From positions 1 to 64,000 of the forward strand of contig JADIMG010000004.1 of the NCBI GenBank assembly GCA_017694875.1: a stretch of 64,000 nucleotides of DNA, in the 5' to 3' direction. The stretch is from Candidatus Gallipaludibacter merdavium. GTDB lineage: Bacteria > Bacteroidota > Bacteroidia > Bacteroidales > Paludibacteraceae. This document shows positions 18,583 to 26,761 of the stretch, in pieces. The notes beneath the pieces were generated by a model. The model was not told where the DNA came from. It ran no database searches and saw only the letters and a program-made list of their open reading frames with translations. A program made the translations under genes and the position numbers. The first letter of the stretch is position 1. Each line of letters opens with the position of its first letter.

Positions 18583-19422
18583 TTATTTTACCGCCTTAAA
18601 ACTCATATCCAGACTTTTAACCGAATGGGTGAGGGCACCCACAGAAATGAAGTCAACTCCACATTCCGCATATTGACGCAAAGTATCGAAAGTGATACCA
18701 CCGGAAGATTCCGTTTCAAAACGGCCGCCAATCATTTCCACTGCCTTACGAGTATTTTCCGGAGTGAAATTATCGAGCATGATACGATCGACTCCTCCAT
18801 GTTGGAGCACCTGATTCAGCTCGTCAAAATTGCGCACTTCAATCTCAATTTTCAAATCTTTTCCTTTTTCCTTGCAATAGGCACGAGCGCGGTCAATAGC
18901 TTGTGTGATACCCCCGGCGAAATCCACATGATTATCTTTCAAAAGAATCATATCGAAGAGTCCGATACGATGATTCATGCCCCCACCAATTTTAACCGCT
19001 TCCTTTTCCAGCAAGCGCAAACCTGGTGTCGTCTTTCGTGTATCGAGCACATGGGTTTTTGTTCCTTCCAGTGCTTTGGCATATTTGCGTGTGACTGTTG
19101 CCACTCCGCTCATACGTTGCATGATGTTGAGCATCAATCGTTCCGTCTGCAAAAGCGACTGAATTTTTCCCGTCACCTGAAAAGCCACATCACCGGGATT
19201 GACTTCAGCACCATCATGAATATAAACTTCCATCTGGAGCTCAGGGTCGAAAGCCTCAAAAATGGCACGCGCCACTTCCACCCCTGCCAATACACCTTTT
19301 TCCTTGATTATCAATCTAGATGTTCCCTTTGCATCTGCAGGAATACACGACAAGGTTGTATGGTCGCCATCGCCAATATCTTCGGCAAACCACATAGGAA
19401 TAAACTGTTTATAATCTATCAT
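18583..19422 (-). CDS. nadC: quinolinate phosphoribosyltransferase (carboxylating)
   Basis: 279 aa, the standard length. Forms nicotinate mononucleotide from quinolinate and PRPP in de novo NAD synthesis. Motifs: FAEDIGDGDHTTL (about 13-25), LDTRKTTPGLRLLEKEAVKI with the substrate-binding Arg/Lys, HRIGLFDMILLKDNHV, IEIEVRNFDEL and the C-terminal barrel IMLDNFTPENTRKAV. It follows DUF4783 by 63 nt, a pairing often seen in Bacteroidales. Confidence 0.96.
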   Translation of the reverse strand: MIDYKQFIPMWFAEDIGDGDHTTLSCIPADAKGTSRLIIKEKGVLAGVEVARAIFEAFDPELQMEVYIHDGAEVNPGDVAFQVTGKIQSLLQTERLMLNIMQRMSGVATVTRKYAKALEGTKTHVLDTRKTTPGLRLLEKEAVKIGGGMNHRIGLFDMILLKDNHVDFAGGITQAIDRARAYCKEKGKDLKIEIEVRNFDELNQVLQHGGVDRIMLDNFTPENTRKAVEMIGGRFETESSGGITFDTLRQYAECGVDFISVGALTHSVKSLDMSFKAVK

Positions 19423-19485
19423 AACTCGTTATAATATTATAAAAACAAACACCACCAGCATCCACCAGCAGTATTCATCATAGGA

Positions 19486-19863
19486 TTAATTACTTTCTAT
19501 TCTCAGTTGTTCCAAACAAGAGTGGTCACCGTCGAGCCTAATGAGGGCATAAACACGATATTCACTTTGGCCGGCCTGCAGATTGGCTACCACAAAAGCT
19601 GTCTGATCAGACTCCCCTTGATGCATCAACGAAAAACGCTTGACAGGATTGGCCTGCAAAAAAGCGCTCAAGCGATTGCATGCTGAACCGCTATTCCAAG
19701 TCCCTGAAGGCAAAATCAATTCACAATTGGACGACATATTGGCACACAAGACTTCTGCCTTTCCTGCCATCAAGGCTTTCACAATATCCTCTTTTTGCTG
19801 TGCTCCCAAAGGAGAGAAAAGAGTTGCCGTCATAAAAAAAAGCATCAGAAAGAATCCTTTCAT
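19486..19863 (-). CDS. DUF4783 exported protein
   Basis: 125 aa with a signal peptide (KGFFLMLFFMTATLFSPLGA, cleavage before QQKED). The mature part is a small NTF2-like alpha+beta domain: EDIVKALMAGKAEVLCANMS, VELILP-like SNCELILPSGTW, FLQANPVKRFSLMHQGESD and a final LEQLRIESN. The Bacteroidota family DUF4783 has this length and pattern and commonly sits next to nadC. Function unknown; the cell envelope is the likely site. A well-formed promoter lies just upstream. Confidence 0.85.
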   Translation of the reverse strand: MKGFFLMLFFMTATLFSPLGAQQKEDIVKALMAGKAEVLCANMSSNCELILPSGTWNSGSACNRLSAFLQANPVKRFSLMHQGESDQTAFVVANLQAGQSEYRVYALIRLDGDHSCLEQLRIESN

Positions 19864-19884
19864 AAGCCGATAATTTTAGATATG

Positions 19885-19916
19885 CAAAAATAGTACAAAA
19901 TGAATTGATTCGCAAA
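19885..19916 (-). promoter_or_regulatory. promoter of the DUF4783-nadC transcript
   Basis: Minus strand: -33 TTTG (plus-strand CAAA at 19913-19916), 20-nt spacer, -7 TATTTTTG (19885-19892). The start codon is at 19863, so the leader is only about 15 nt. Confidence 0.75.
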
Positions 19917-19933
19917 TACACCCACCAAAGACA

Positions 19934-20695
19934 TCATCCGTTGATCCAACGCATAAAATCATTGGTCCTAACCCGTGAAATAAAAATATCCTCATCCAAT
20001 TTAGGTACCAAAGTTACCTTCAAGCGTCCACTAAAATGGCGGGATACCGCATCAATGGCATGGATATTTGTGATGCAGGCCCTTGAAATCCGAAAAAAAT
20101 TTTTGGGATCCAGCAAGGTTTCAATCGTATCGAGTGATTGGTCGGTAATGTAGGATTTGCCATCATGGGTGATGATATAGGAGGTTTTATCCCTGGAAAT
20201 AAAATAAGCTATATCGTCCACCCCGACAATGATGATATGGTCGCCAATCTTCACAACAAAGCGTTGCTTGTATTCACGGTATGCCGAATGCAAATCAGCT
20301 CCACTACCTTCGTCATTTTCCGCGTGAGTATCTTCCTTCATCGATCTCTGGCAACGCTCCACCGCAGCAATCAATTCCCGATTGTCTATCGGTTTGAGAA
20401 GATAGTCCACACTATTAATCTTAAATGCCTTAATGGCATAATTATCATAGGCTGTGGTTATGATGATTTTGGCATCTATATGCACTCTATTGAAAATTTC
20501 AAAACACAATCCATCAGAAAGTTCCACGTCCATAAAGACGATGTCTGTCTCGTTCTCCGGGTTTTGAAACCAGGCAACAGCAGAAACTACCGAATCGGCA
20601 ACCCCCACCACTTCTATATCGGAAAAATTTGCTTTCAATGCTCGCTTCAAATTCACTTGAGCGGGTATTTCATCTTCCACAATAAACACTTTCAT
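19934..20695 (-). CDS. LytTR-family response regulator (orphan)
   Basis: 253 aa. Receiver domain 1-120: acidic pocket in FIVEDEIPA (E7, D8, E9), phospho-acceptor Asp56 in IVFMDVELSDG, Thr in IITTAYD and Lys102 in LLKPID. A charged linker follows (EDTHAENDEGSG). The LytTR DNA-binding domain spans about 145-252 (RFVVKIGDHIIIVGVDDIAY ... RISRACITNIHAIDAV). Its partner would be a membrane histidine kinase of the LytS/YehU type, but none is adjacent. A perfect promoter precedes it. Confidence 0.92.
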   Translation of the reverse strand: MKVFIVEDEIPAQVNLKRALKANFSDIEVVGVADSVVSAVAWFQNPENETDIVFMDVELSDGLCFEIFNRVHIDAKIIITTAYDNYAIKAFKINSVDYLLKPIDNRELIAAVERCQRSMKEDTHAENDEGSGADLHSAYREYKQRFVVKIGDHIIIVGVDDIAYFISRDKTSYIITHDGKSYITDQSLDTIETLLDPKNFFRISRACITNIHAIDAVSRHFSGRLKVTLVPKLDEDIFISRVRTNDFMRWING

Positions 20696-20769
20696 GGCCT
20701 ATTCCTTTATTCTTCTGTTACTATTTAAGGTATTTATCCGCATTCGGTTGTCCAATTGTATTACCCATG

Positions 20770-20800
20770 CAAATGTACAACTTTATTTGTTAAAATCAAA
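20770..20800 (-). promoter_or_regulatory. promoter of the LytTR regulator
   Basis: Minus strand: -33 TTTG (CAAA at 20797-20800), 19-nt spacer, -7 TACATTTG (20770-20777). The predicted leader is about 65 nt to the ATG at 20695. Confidence 0.78.
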
Positions 20801-20856
20801 TTCGGTAACCACATCAATTAAAATCACTTAAACGTATTACAAAGTGCCTTGCTTCT

Positions 20857-20990
20857 GAATACCGCACTGCTGCGGGATGTCGATTGGAAACGGACACTAT
20901 AGACAACGCTGCTGGATACCGCACTGCTGCGGTATGACGAGTGAAGTGAACACTATAGGACAATGCTGCTGGATACCGCATCAGACACGG
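20857..20990. repeat. cluster of short palindromic repeats (copy 2)
   Basis: Three units: ATACCGCActgcTGCGGGAT at about 20859-20878, ATACCGCActgcTGCGGTAT at about 20917-20934, and a third half-palindrome ATACCGCA at about 20973. The units are joined by CACTATAG-containing spacers (20895, 20951) that recur at about 22096. This is the same family as at 15706-15971 and 22005-22107. The cluster fills most of the gap between the LytTR promoter and the antitoxin gene, and no gene was seen in it. Confidence 0.82.
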
Positions 20991-21121
20991 AAGGACAATG
21001 AAATCTAGTACAAAAACGAATCATCCCCTGAGATACGGTTCTGTCGTGCTCAGAGGACGAAAGAAAGAAGTAAAATCCTGCCCAAGTTCCGTGTGAAACA
21101 GGAAGCGTGACAGGTTCTGTC

Positions 21122-21484
21122 TCAAATAAGGTTCACGTCGAGCCGGAGCATGATGCCCAAAGCTGCGGCGATGCGGATGAAAGAGGACAATTGGAGGTCG
21201 GTTTCACCTTTCTCCAGGCGACTGATGTATGAACGATCGCGTCCCACACGCTCAGCCAGCTCTTTTTGAGTGATGCCGAGCGCCTTGCGGCGGTCGCGCA
21301 ACACTTCGCCATAATACCATGCCAATGCTTTGGCGTTGAACTCGGCGCGCTCCGAAGTTCCGGCTTCGCCCACTTCGCGTGCCAGCATGTTTTCTGCAGT
21401 CTCAAAACCGGGCTTCTTGCTAAAATCTATCTGACGGAGCTTTTTCAGTTCTTCCGCTTTCAGTCTGTTGTTCGTTGTTGTCAT
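21122..21484 (-). CDS. XRE-family antitoxin (HigA-like)
   Basis: 120 aa. The first 50 residues form an unusual N-terminal extension (KPGFETAENMLAREVGEAGTSERAEF...). The helix-turn-helix follows at about 58-112: LRDRRKALGITQKELAERVGRDRSYISRLEKGETDLQLSSF, ending ALGIMLRLDVNLI. Its ATG overlaps the stop of the upstream toxin (ATGA, 21481-21484), the toxin-first order of HigBA modules. It would neutralise the toxin and repress the operon. The pair lies between two palindromic-repeat clusters. Confidence 0.88.
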   Translation of the reverse strand: MTTTNNRLKAEELKKLRQIDFSKKPGFETAENMLAREVGEAGTSERAEFNAKALAWYYGEVLRDRRKALGITQKELAERVGRDRSYISRLEKGETDLQLSSFIRIAAALGIMLRLDVNLI

Positions 21485-21813
21485 AACACACTCCTTAAAA
21501 TGTTAATCGCCTTTGTTATTTCCTTGTCATAATCCTTGGTGCTTTTCTTTACAAAGCCGTTCAGCAGGATGATGTTTGTAGCCAAATTGATGTTGTCGTT
21601 GTCCACAGCAAACAGGATGACCCGTATCTCGTTGTCTACGGACACTCGCAACTCAAAGAAGTCTGTCCCGACCAGTTTCTTGACGAATTTGGTGGGTACT
21701 GGATAGAGCGTTTCCAACATGGATATGGCATAACGCAGCTTCTCGCGGGTACGAGGATTTGCATTTTGTTCAAACTCTTTGAATGCGGGTGACAAAATCA
21801 GATTCCGTTTCAT
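21481..21813 (-). CDS. HigB-like/Gp49-family toxin (RelE/ParE fold)
   Basis: 110 aa from Met at 21813 (KRNLILSPAFKEFEQNA); an in-frame Met at 21834 would add seven residues. Family signature: REKLRYAISMLE, VKKLVGTDFFELRVSV, NEIRVILFAVDN and ILLNGFVKKSTKD near residue 90. HigB-type toxins cut mRNA on the ribosome; the family-typical basic Lys/Arg residues of the C-terminal half (RVILF, FVKKS) are present. It is the first gene of the TA operon. Confidence 0.87.
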   Translation of the reverse strand: MKRNLILSPAFKEFEQNANPRTREKLRYAISMLETLYPVPTKFVKKLVGTDFFELRVSVDNEIRVILFAVDNDNINLATNIILLNGFVKKSTKDYDKEITKAINILRSVL

Positions 21814-22004
21814 GTTTATCTTAAAATACGCCACAAAAGTAACTAATTAGTCACATTTGAGCAAATCTTTTAAGACCTTTCCTATTCTTTTTCAAGCGTT
21901 TTCATTCATATCCTGCATTTCTACCATTTCTAAAGCGTATTTAGGCCGTGGAACGGACTGTGTGGAGTACTTCAGTTCCACATCAGATGTGAGAAAAGGG
22001 TGTA

Positions 22005-22107
22005 GTGAGTAGTTTTGCCTCGCTTGAGGCCTTGCAGATCCCGTATCAGAGTACGGGATGACATCCGCATTCCTGCGGTATGACGGAAGGAGCAAACACT
22101 ATAGACA
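22005..22107. repeat. cluster of short palindromic repeats (copy 3)
   Basis: A 32-nt leader (22005-22036) identical to 15706-15737 is followed directly by two palindromes ending in ATGAC (CCCGTA/TACGGG at about 22039-22056 and CCGCAttccTGCGG near 22066-22079), then a CACTATAGACA element at about 22096-22107. It is the same composite as at 15706-15914 with intervening units missing. Confidence 0.85.
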
Positions 22108-22134
22108 GACAAAACAACCCGAATATATGGCATT

Positions 22135-22165
22135 CTTGACTTTTTGCAAGAAAATCGTAATTTTG
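22135..22165 (+). promoter_or_regulatory. promoter of the DUF4954-aroA-GT operon
   Basis: -33 CTTG (22135-22138), 19-nt spacer, -7 TAATTTTG (22158-22165). It precedes the ATG at 22292 with a leader of about 120 nt, and lies just beyond the third palindrome cluster. Confidence 0.72.
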
Positions 22166-22291
22166 CAAAATTGAATGGTAACGAATTATCAACTTGAATT
22201 CATATTTTTGAAAGCCTTCTTTTCGAACAAGCCATACCATAGGTAATTACCGAAAAGACCAACTCATGACAAATTAACAACATAAAGATAA

Positions 22292-24286
22292 ATGAATATG
22301 GATTACCGTAAATTACAACCTGAAGAAATACGCCAACTGATAAACCAAGGCTGCTGTGCTGATGATTGGGGACTTGTAACGGTTGCCGATGACTTTAACC
22401 CTATACACGTTCAGCACGTACGCTTTTCAGGCACAAACAAACTGGGAGCTTTCCGTAAGTCCTATACGCTACCCGGTGGCCTGACTGTTCACTCAGGTAT
22501 CAGCCATGCGACACTGCATAACTGTGTAATCGGCAATGATGTGCATATTTCCAATATCAAAAACTATATAGCCAATTATATTATTGATGATGGTAGTTAT
22601 ATTGAAAATGTGCACCTGTTACTGGTAGATGGGAAAAGCCGTTTCGGCAATGGAGTACTCGTGCCCGTGATGAACGAAGGAGGAGGCCGTGAAATACCTA
22701 TTTTCAATGAATTATCCGCCCATCTTGCCTATATATTGACATTATACAGACACCGTCCAAGTCTGATAGACGCTCTACAGAAAAAAATAGATGCCTACAG
22801 CAAAGCTATGGAATCGGACATGGGGTATATCGGCAAAGAAGTGAAAATATTAAACTGCGGTAGCATCAAGAATGTCCGTATCGGTGATTATGCCAGCATT
22901 CATGGTGCTTCTGTCCTAGACAATGGAAGCATAAACAGCAATGCGCAAGCACCAGTCTATATTGGTTCGGGCGTAAAATGCAATGATTTCATTTTATCAT
23001 CAGGAGTCGAAATTACCGACTCTACCCTAGTTTCCAAATGCTTCATCGGGCAAGGTTGCATCATGGGCAAACATTATTCTGCACTGGACTCCCTGTTTTT
23101 CTGCAATTGCCAGGGTATGCATGGCGAAGCAACCGCCATATTTGCCGGTCCTTACACTGTTTCCCACCACAAATCAAGCCTATTGATAGCGGGCATGTTC
23201 TCTTTTCTGAATGCGGGAAGCGGTTCCAACCAAAGCAATCACATGTATAAACTAGGCCCTATTCATCAAGGTGTGGCTGAAAGAGGAGCCAAAACTACAA
23301 GTGACTCCTACCTATTATGGCCTGCACGTGTCGGTGCCTTTACGCTGGTCATGGGAAGACATACCAAACACAGTGATACCAGTGACCTGCCTTTCTCCTA
23401 CATGATAGAAAATGCCACTGACAGCTATCTGGTTCCTGCTGTGAATCTGCGCAGCGTCGGGACTATTCGCGATGCACAAAAATGGCCTAAACGTGACAAC
23501 CGCAAAGACAAGAAAAAAATAGACCAAGTCAACTTCAACCTTCTGAGTCCCTATACCATCCAAAAAATGATGAAAGGGCGGGAAATACTACTGGAATTGG
23601 AAAATATATCCGGAAAAACCACAGAAGTATATGCTTACCAAAACTGTCTGATACGCAATTCTTCCTTGAAGAAAGGTATCAAGCTGTATGACATCGGCAT
23701 TTCAAAGTTTTTGGGAAACTCACTTATCAGCCGATTGGAACAACATTCCTATTCTTCTATGGAAGACATCAGAAGAATTTTGCAACCGGATACAGTTACC
23801 GGTCTGGGAGAATGGATAGACTTATCAGGATTGATTGCACCTAAAAGCTGTATCAACCAACTTTTAGACCGCATTGAAAATACTGCCATCAGTCTGGATG
23901 AAATTCAATCGGCTTTTGAGGAAATGCACTCCAACTATTATTCCTATGAATGGACGTGGGCTTTGGACAAACTGCTTATGAAATGGGGCAAGAAACTGGA
24001 AGATGTATGCGTCGAAGATTTGATGAATACCATAACAGACTGGAAAACATCGGTTGTTGCCTTGGACAAAATGGTATATGAGGATGCCAAAAAAGAATTT
24101 AACCTGAATGCACAAACCGGTTTCGGTATAGACGGAGACGAAGAACAGAAACATTTGGACTTTGAATCTGTAAGAGGCAATTTTGAAAGCAATCCTTTTG
24201 TATTGGCTGTGCTCAACCATATCAAAACCAAAAGCGAACTGGGTGATAAAGTATTAGACAAACTGGAGAAGGTAAAGAACAATTAA
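22292..24286 (+). CDS. DUF4954 family protein with left-handed beta-helix repeats
   Basis: 664 aa, close to the usual DUF4954 length. N-terminal YRKLQPEEIRQLINQGCCADDW with FNPIHVQHVRFSGTNKLG matches the family. Hexapeptide-like segments at about 60-115 (LHNCVIGNDVHISNIK) and 175-290 (IGKEVKILNCGSIKNVRIG, IGSGVKCNDFILSSGVEI) indicate a beta-helix as in acyl- and nucleotidyltransferase partners. The C-terminal 200 residues look alpha-helical. A second Met (22298) is a possible start. Function unknown; the sugar-nucleotide-like fold and the GT two genes on suggest envelope metabolism. Its TAA shares its last base with aroA's ATG. Confidence 0.88.
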   Translation: MNMDYRKLQPEEIRQLINQGCCADDWGLVTVADDFNPIHVQHVRFSGTNKLGAFRKSYTLPGGLTVHSGISHATLHNCVIGNDVHISNIKNYIANYIIDDGSYIENVHLLLVDGKSRFGNGVLVPVMNEGGGREIPIFNELSAHLAYILTLYRHRPSLIDALQKKIDAYSKAMESDMGYIGKEVKILNCGSIKNVRIGDYASIHGASVLDNGSINSNAQAPVYIGSGVKCNDFILSSGVEITDSTLVSKCFIGQGCIMGKHYSALDSLFFCNCQGMHGEATAIFAGPYTVSHHKSSLLIAGMFSFLNAGSGSNQSNHMYKLGPIHQGVAERGAKTTSDSYLLWPARVGAFTLVMGRHTKHSDTSDLPFSYMIENATDSYLVPAVNLRSVGTIRDAQKWPKRDNRKDKKKIDQVNFNLLSPYTIQKMMKGREILLELENISGKTTEVYAYQNCLIRNSSLKKGIKLYDIGISKFLGNSLISRLEQHSYSSMEDIRRILQPDTVTGLGEWIDLSGLIAPKSCINQLLDRIENTAISLDEIQSAFEEMHSNYYSYEWTWALDKLLMKWGKKLEDVCVEDLMNTITDWKTSVVALDKMVYEDAKKEFNLNAQTGFGIDGDEEQKHLDFESVRGNFESNPFVLAVLNHIKTKSELGDKVLDKLEKVKNN

Positions 24287-25479
24287 TGGAACATTTTGAA
24301 ATACAACTTCCCGCTTCAAAAAGTATCAGTAACAGGGTACTGTTATTAAATGCCTTGTCGTACAGTCCTTACGACCCCAACAACCTTTCAGACTGTGACG
24401 ACACACGTGTTATGATGGATGTGCTGGATTCGAACGACCGGCATTTTGACGTGAGCGGTGCCGGTACTGCCATGCGCTTCCTGACCGCTTTTCTGGCCAA
24501 GACAATGGGAGAATGGACGTTGACCGGCTCGGAACGCATGAAGAAACGCCCTATTAAGGTATTGGTAGATGCTCTGAATGCGATTGGCGGTAAAATAGAG
24601 TATATGGGTGAAGAAGGATTTCCTCCCCTACGCATATTCGGTTCAGCCCTGCAAGGGGGAGAGCTGGAACTGGACGGGAGTGTGAGCAGTCAATATATTT
24701 CGGCTCTAATGATGATAGCTCCCTATATGGAAAAAGGACTTCATCTGACACTGACCGGCGAGATTGTATCAACAGATTACCTTTACATGACCCAAAAACT
24801 GATGCAACAGTATGGTGTGAATGTGCACATAGATTTACCGCATATTGACATAAAACCACAAGACTACCATCCTATTGCCTACACCATAGAAAGTGACTGG
24901 TCGGCCGCCTCATATTGGTATGAAACCTTATGCGTGAAAGGCAGCGGAGAAATATTTCTACCTTATCTGAAAAGAGACAGCCTGCAAGGCGACAGCAAAG
25001 TAGCACAGATTTTCGAACGGTTAGGCGTGAACACCCAATACAAAAAAAACGGTGTACTGTTAAGCGCCAATAGTCATTATCCTAAAAAGACATTTGTCTA
25101 TAACTTTATTGGGCAACCAGATTTGGCACAAAGTGTAGTTGTTGCCTGTTGCCTTCGCAATATTCCATTTAGATTCAGCGGTTTGCAGACGTTGAAAATC
25201 AAAGAAACCAACCGAATAGCCGCCCTTATGAATGAATGCAGAAAATTAGGATATGTATTGACCGAACCCAGTGATGGAATGCTGGCATGGGACGGCACAC
25301 GAACGGAATGTGCCTATGAGCAAGGAATAGACACCTATGAAGACCACCGTATGGCCCTGTCATTCGCTCCTGCCCAACTTATATATGAACATCTGACAAT
25401 CAACCACCCGGAAGTGGTAAGCAAATCATATCCACAATTTTGGGAACATTGGAAACAATATACGGCATTGAAACCATAG
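24286..25479 (+). CDS. aroA: 3-phosphoshikimate 1-carboxyvinyltransferase (EPSP synthase)
   Basis: 397 aa, somewhat shorter than the usual 425-440 as in other Bacteroidales. Transfers enolpyruvate from PEP to shikimate-3-phosphate. Motifs: LPASKSISNRVLLLNAL (the Lys-Ser-x-Ser-x-Arg substrate site, about 8-24), SGAGTAMRFLTAFLA (phosphate loop), SVSSQYISALMMIAP, KIKETNRIAAL and the C-terminal YEDHRMALSFAPA with Asp-His-Arg. It starts within the stop of DUF4954 (coupled), and its last 40 nt are shared with the next gene. Confidence 0.95.
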   Translation: MEHFEIQLPASKSISNRVLLLNALSYSPYDPNNLSDCDDTRVMMDVLDSNDRHFDVSGAGTAMRFLTAFLAKTMGEWTLTGSERMKKRPIKVLVDALNAIGGKIEYMGEEGFPPLRIFGSALQGGELELDGSVSSQYISALMMIAPYMEKGLHLTLTGEIVSTDYLYMTQKLMQQYGVNVHIDLPHIDIKPQDYHPIAYTIESDWSAASYWYETLCVKGSGEIFLPYLKRDSLQGDSKVAQIFERLGVNTQYKKNGVLLSANSHYPKKTFVYNFIGQPDLAQSVVVACCLRNIPFRFSGLQTLKIKETNRIAALMNECRKLGYVLTEPSDGMLAWDGTRTECAYEQGIDTYEDHRMALSFAPAQLIYEHLTINHPEVVSKSYPQFWEHWKQYTALKP

Positions 25480-26573
25480 TCATTATTGGCAGCTTTCTTT
25501 TCGGGCTAGCTTATCTTGCATTATTCCGGCTGCTTATGAAGGGATGGTATCTACTGAAACATCCACAGCATCAGCCCATTAACCACAGACAGAGTGATAG
25601 TCCTTCCTTCTGTATATTAGTGGTATGCCATAACGAAGCTGAACATTTGCCTGCTTTGCTTCATGATTTTCAAAACCAGGAAGTGCAGCCCCAAACTTTT
25701 ATTTTGGTTGATGACCATTCCAATGACGGCACCCTAGAAATCATGACACAGTGGCAAAAAGAGATGAGTACACCAGTGGAAGTGATATGTTCAAAAGGAA
25801 GAGGGAAAAAACAAGCCATTGAAGAAGGATTGGCGAATGCCAAGGTAGAATGGGTGCTAACCACAGATGCAGACTGCAGAGTACCTGCCACATGGAGCAG
25901 GAAGGTTTGTGACATCTATGAAAGAACGCCATTTGATTTATTGATTATGCCTGTAGAGATGGATAGCGGAAAGGGAGTGCTCAACTCTATTATCCGCATG
26001 GAATTCATCACATTGGTAGGGGCTGGAATGAGTCTGGCAGCCTGTGGCCATCCCATCATGTGTAATGGCGCCAATATGGCCTTTTCCCTGCAAGGAAGAA
26101 AAGCACATGCCCATCAAATGCACAAAGAACTTTTGTCAGGCGATGATGTTTTCCTGCTACACGCCTTGAAAAAAGGGAAAGGAAAAATATATGTAACTGC
26201 CCATAAAGATTGTATGGTCAAGACAGCAGGGAATGCGACCTTCCATGACTTTCTGCACCAACGCGCCCGCTGGGCGTCAAAAGCCGTTTACTACACTGAT
26301 AAAGAAAGTATTGCCGTGGCTTGCTGCATATTAGGCATCAGTATCTGGCAGATTATATTGTATGCGATTAGTCTTTTCCATTTATCCGCTTGGATTTGGG
26401 CACTCGGCTTGTTTTGGGGTAAATGGATATGTGATGTTCTCTACCTGCATTCCATGAGAAAAACATTCCCCATGCCTCATTTGATAGGTCACAGCCTTAT
26501 TTTATCTTTCTTCTATCCGTTTTACATTACTTATTCCGCAATGGCGGGCGTGATGCGGAAAAAAATCTGGTAA
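25440..26573 (+). CDS. membrane family 2 glycosyltransferase
   Basis: 377 aa. One N-terminal transmembrane helix (IVIIGSFLFGLAYLALFRLL), a cytosolic GT2 domain (FCILVVCHNEAEHLPALL, LVDDHSNDGT, TTDADCRVP with the metal DxD), LSGDDVFLLHALKKG and HQRARWASK (the Q/RxxRW acceptor motif), then two or three C-terminal helices. This layout is that of processive or lipid-linked glycosyltransferases. The ATG lies 40 nt inside aroA in another frame; there is no later Met before the first membrane helix, so the overlap is probably real. Confidence 0.85.
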   Translation: MGTLETIYGIETIVIIGSFLFGLAYLALFRLLMKGWYLLKHPQHQPINHRQSDSPSFCILVVCHNEAEHLPALLHDFQNQEVQPQTFILVDDHSNDGTLEIMTQWQKEMSTPVEVICSKGRGKKQAIEEGLANAKVEWVLTTDADCRVPATWSRKVCDIYERTPFDLLIMPVEMDSGKGVLNSIIRMEFITLVGAGMSLAACGHPIMCNGANMAFSLQGRKAHAHQMHKELLSGDDVFLLHALKKGKGKIYVTAHKDCMVKTAGNATFHDFLHQRARWASKAVYYTDKESIAVACCILGISIWQIILYAISLFHLSAWIWALGLFWGKWICDVLYLHSMRKTFPMPHLIGHSLILSFFYPFYITYSAMAGVMRKKIW

Positions 26574-26691
26574 TATTTTCCTATCCTCTCCCCATATACC
26601 AGCTGATGCGTAGCTATCACGAATCAAGTTTTGCCATATATGCATATAAACAATTCGCCTTCAACTCCTCACATCCATATCTTACGTACCT

Positions 26692-26734
26692 TAAAGGGCC
26701 GCATCAGAACTAACCATTCCGACACAGCCCTTTA
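26692..26734. terminator. possible weak bidirectional terminator
   Basis: Inverted repeat TAAAGGGC (26692-26699) / GCCCTTTA (26727-26734) with a 27-nt loop, between the convergent GT2 and lyase genes. The short stem and long loop make this a weak call. Confidence 0.35.
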
Positions 26735-26761
26735 TCCGTTAGCTATTTGACAGATGTTATG

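Noticed and set aside
21892..22240. Open frames of 64-67 codons near the third repeat cluster.
   Set aside because: Repeat-derived translation like that at 15670; the true content is repeats and the DUF4954 promoter.
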